Shown here: positions 61,519-64,000 of the stretch, piece after piece
Layout: every line of letters starts with the position of its first letter
Position numbering within the stretch: position 1 is the stretch's first letter
Assembly (NCBI RefSeq): GCF_003627075.1
Contig: NZ_CP032630.1
Coordinates: 1,736,001 to 1,800,000 of the forward strand
Length of the DNA: 64,000 nucleotides
Reading direction: 5' to 3'
From: Protaetiibacter intestinalis
GTDB lineage: Bacteria; Actinomycetota; Actinomycetes; Actinomycetales; Microbacteriaceae
Position numbers and translations under genes: made by a program
The notes under the pieces: model-generated
Seen by the model: only the letters and a program-made list of their open reading frames with translations
What the model was told of the DNA's origin: nothing
Database searches by the model: none

Positions 61519-62074
61519 AGCGGCCAGCCCTCGTGCGCCGAGCCGTCGTCGGAGCGCAGCCGGTGGGCGTGCCAGCCGTTCGGGAACGAACCGTCGCGGA
61601 AGCGCACCTCGACGGGACGCTCACCGTCGTAGCGGAACCCGGCCGCGCGGGCGACGCGCGCCGACGCGACGTTGCCGGCGACCGCCTCCCAGCCGATCCG
61701 GTCGAGTTCGGGGGTCGTCTCGAACACCCAGTCGACGACCGCCCGCAGCGCCTCCGTCATGTACCCGCGGCCGCGTGAGGGTGCTCCGAGCCAGAACCCG
61801 ACGTCGCCGCGTGGCGGACGCCAGCCGATGTCGCCGAGCTGCGGGCCGTCCTCGCTCTCGCGGATCGCCCACGACAGTGCCTCGCCCGAGGCCCAGCCGG
61901 CCGGCACCATGCGGCCGATGTAGAACTCCGAATCCTCGCGGGTGTACGGCCAGGGCAGCGACGCGAGCATCGTGCCCATGACCGGCTCCTGCAGCAGGGC
62001 CGTCGCGTGGTCGACGTCGTCCAGCCGCGCCGGCGACAGCACGAGCCGCTCGGTGCGCAGCGCGACCGGCTCCA

Positions 62075-62075
<1 letters not shown>
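61515..62075 (-). CDS. GNAT family N-acetyltransferase (RimJ-like)
   Basis: This 186-residue acetyltransferase begins LRTERLVLSPARLDDVD, the RimJ/RimL-type start, and has GFWLGAPSRGRGYMTEAL, the acetyl-CoA loop with R/Q-x-x-G-x-G/A. Substrate unknown. The ATG overlaps the trpS stop (ATGA), giving a trpS-GNAT-HAD operon. Confidence 0.88.
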
Positions 62076-63937
<1,862 letters not shown>

Positions 63938-64000
63938 CTAGCCAGCGCCCACGACCTCGTCGCCCGCCGTCTGCGGCCGTGCGACGGGCTCCCTGGCCCC

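Overview
The window is a 64 kb stretch of high-GC chromosome from an actinobacterium, most likely a member of the Microbacteriaceae. I infer this from the codon usage, the dense GTGA/ATGA start-stop overlaps, the many leaderless starts with a TANNNT box 6-8 nt upstream, a 6C small RNA beside a Flp/Tad pilus-type cluster followed by topA, an Rv2578c-type radical SAM gene behind an actinobacterial LexA box, and a D-alanyl/PASTA-type cell-wall gene set. I see no phage, plasmid, insertion-sequence or CRISPR signature. It reads as ordinary chromosome with one large accessory-looking catabolic island.

Layout. 1-12.3 kb: a MerR regulator divergent from a small membrane protein, malate:quinone oxidoreductase, an ABC-F ATPase, a LexA-boxed radical SAM protein, an orphan response regulator, thymidine kinase, tRNA-Pro(CGG), a MurE-type ligase, and a metallophosphoesterase coupled to a PASTA-containing class A penicillin-binding protein. 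12.4-24.6 kb: a 54-residue DUF4177-like protein and RidA, acetyl-CoA synthetase, 6C RNA, a reduced Tad cluster (ATPase, one T2SSF membrane protein, DUF4244, two TadE-like proteins), topA-tmk-holB-lipoprotein peptidase, and tRNA-Thr(CGT). 24.6-35.5 kb: a secreted CAP-domain protein with an unusual G-tract 5' leader, a Gfo/Idh/MocA oxidoreductase, D-Ala-D-Ala carboxypeptidase, nicotinamidase, an aldehyde dehydrogenase, a repeat-rich 593 bp intergenic region (14 perfect heptamers between long inverted repeats), an ABC exporter, and an ABC-2 exporter operon.

35.5-56.3 kb: a catabolic island. An esterase/beta-lactamase-like hydrolase, an SDR-TetR-quinone oxidoreductase-SDR operon, a five-gene LIV-type ABC importer, and an APH kinase/acyl-CoA dehydrogenase/acyl-CoA ligase operon each have the same operator (ACCGnnnRGTCGGT) in their promoter region. 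A second TetR (QsdR-like) with its own palindrome sits between a thioesterase and an operon for an acyl-CoA dehydrogenase, thiolase, Zn alcohol dehydrogenase, FabG-like SDR and MaoC hydratase. An MHS-type transporter closes the island. Together these genes could take up a carboxylic acid or lactone, activate it to a CoA ester, and degrade it by a beta-oxidation-like route. The paired kinase and dehydrogenase suggest a 4-hydroxyacyl-CoA step (inference).

56.3-64 kb: the riboflavin operon ribD-ribE-ribBA-ribH behind an FMN riboswitch, a G5-domain lipoprotein, a HAD phosphatase, a GNAT acetyltransferase, trpS and exodeoxyribonuclease III. The last 73 bp hold only the xth promoter.

The most interesting signals are the four-site TetR regulon, the possible 6C RNA target with three G6 tracts exactly 26 nt apart upstream of the CAP gene, the LexA box, and a recurring architecture of long inverted-repeat pairs at gene ends.
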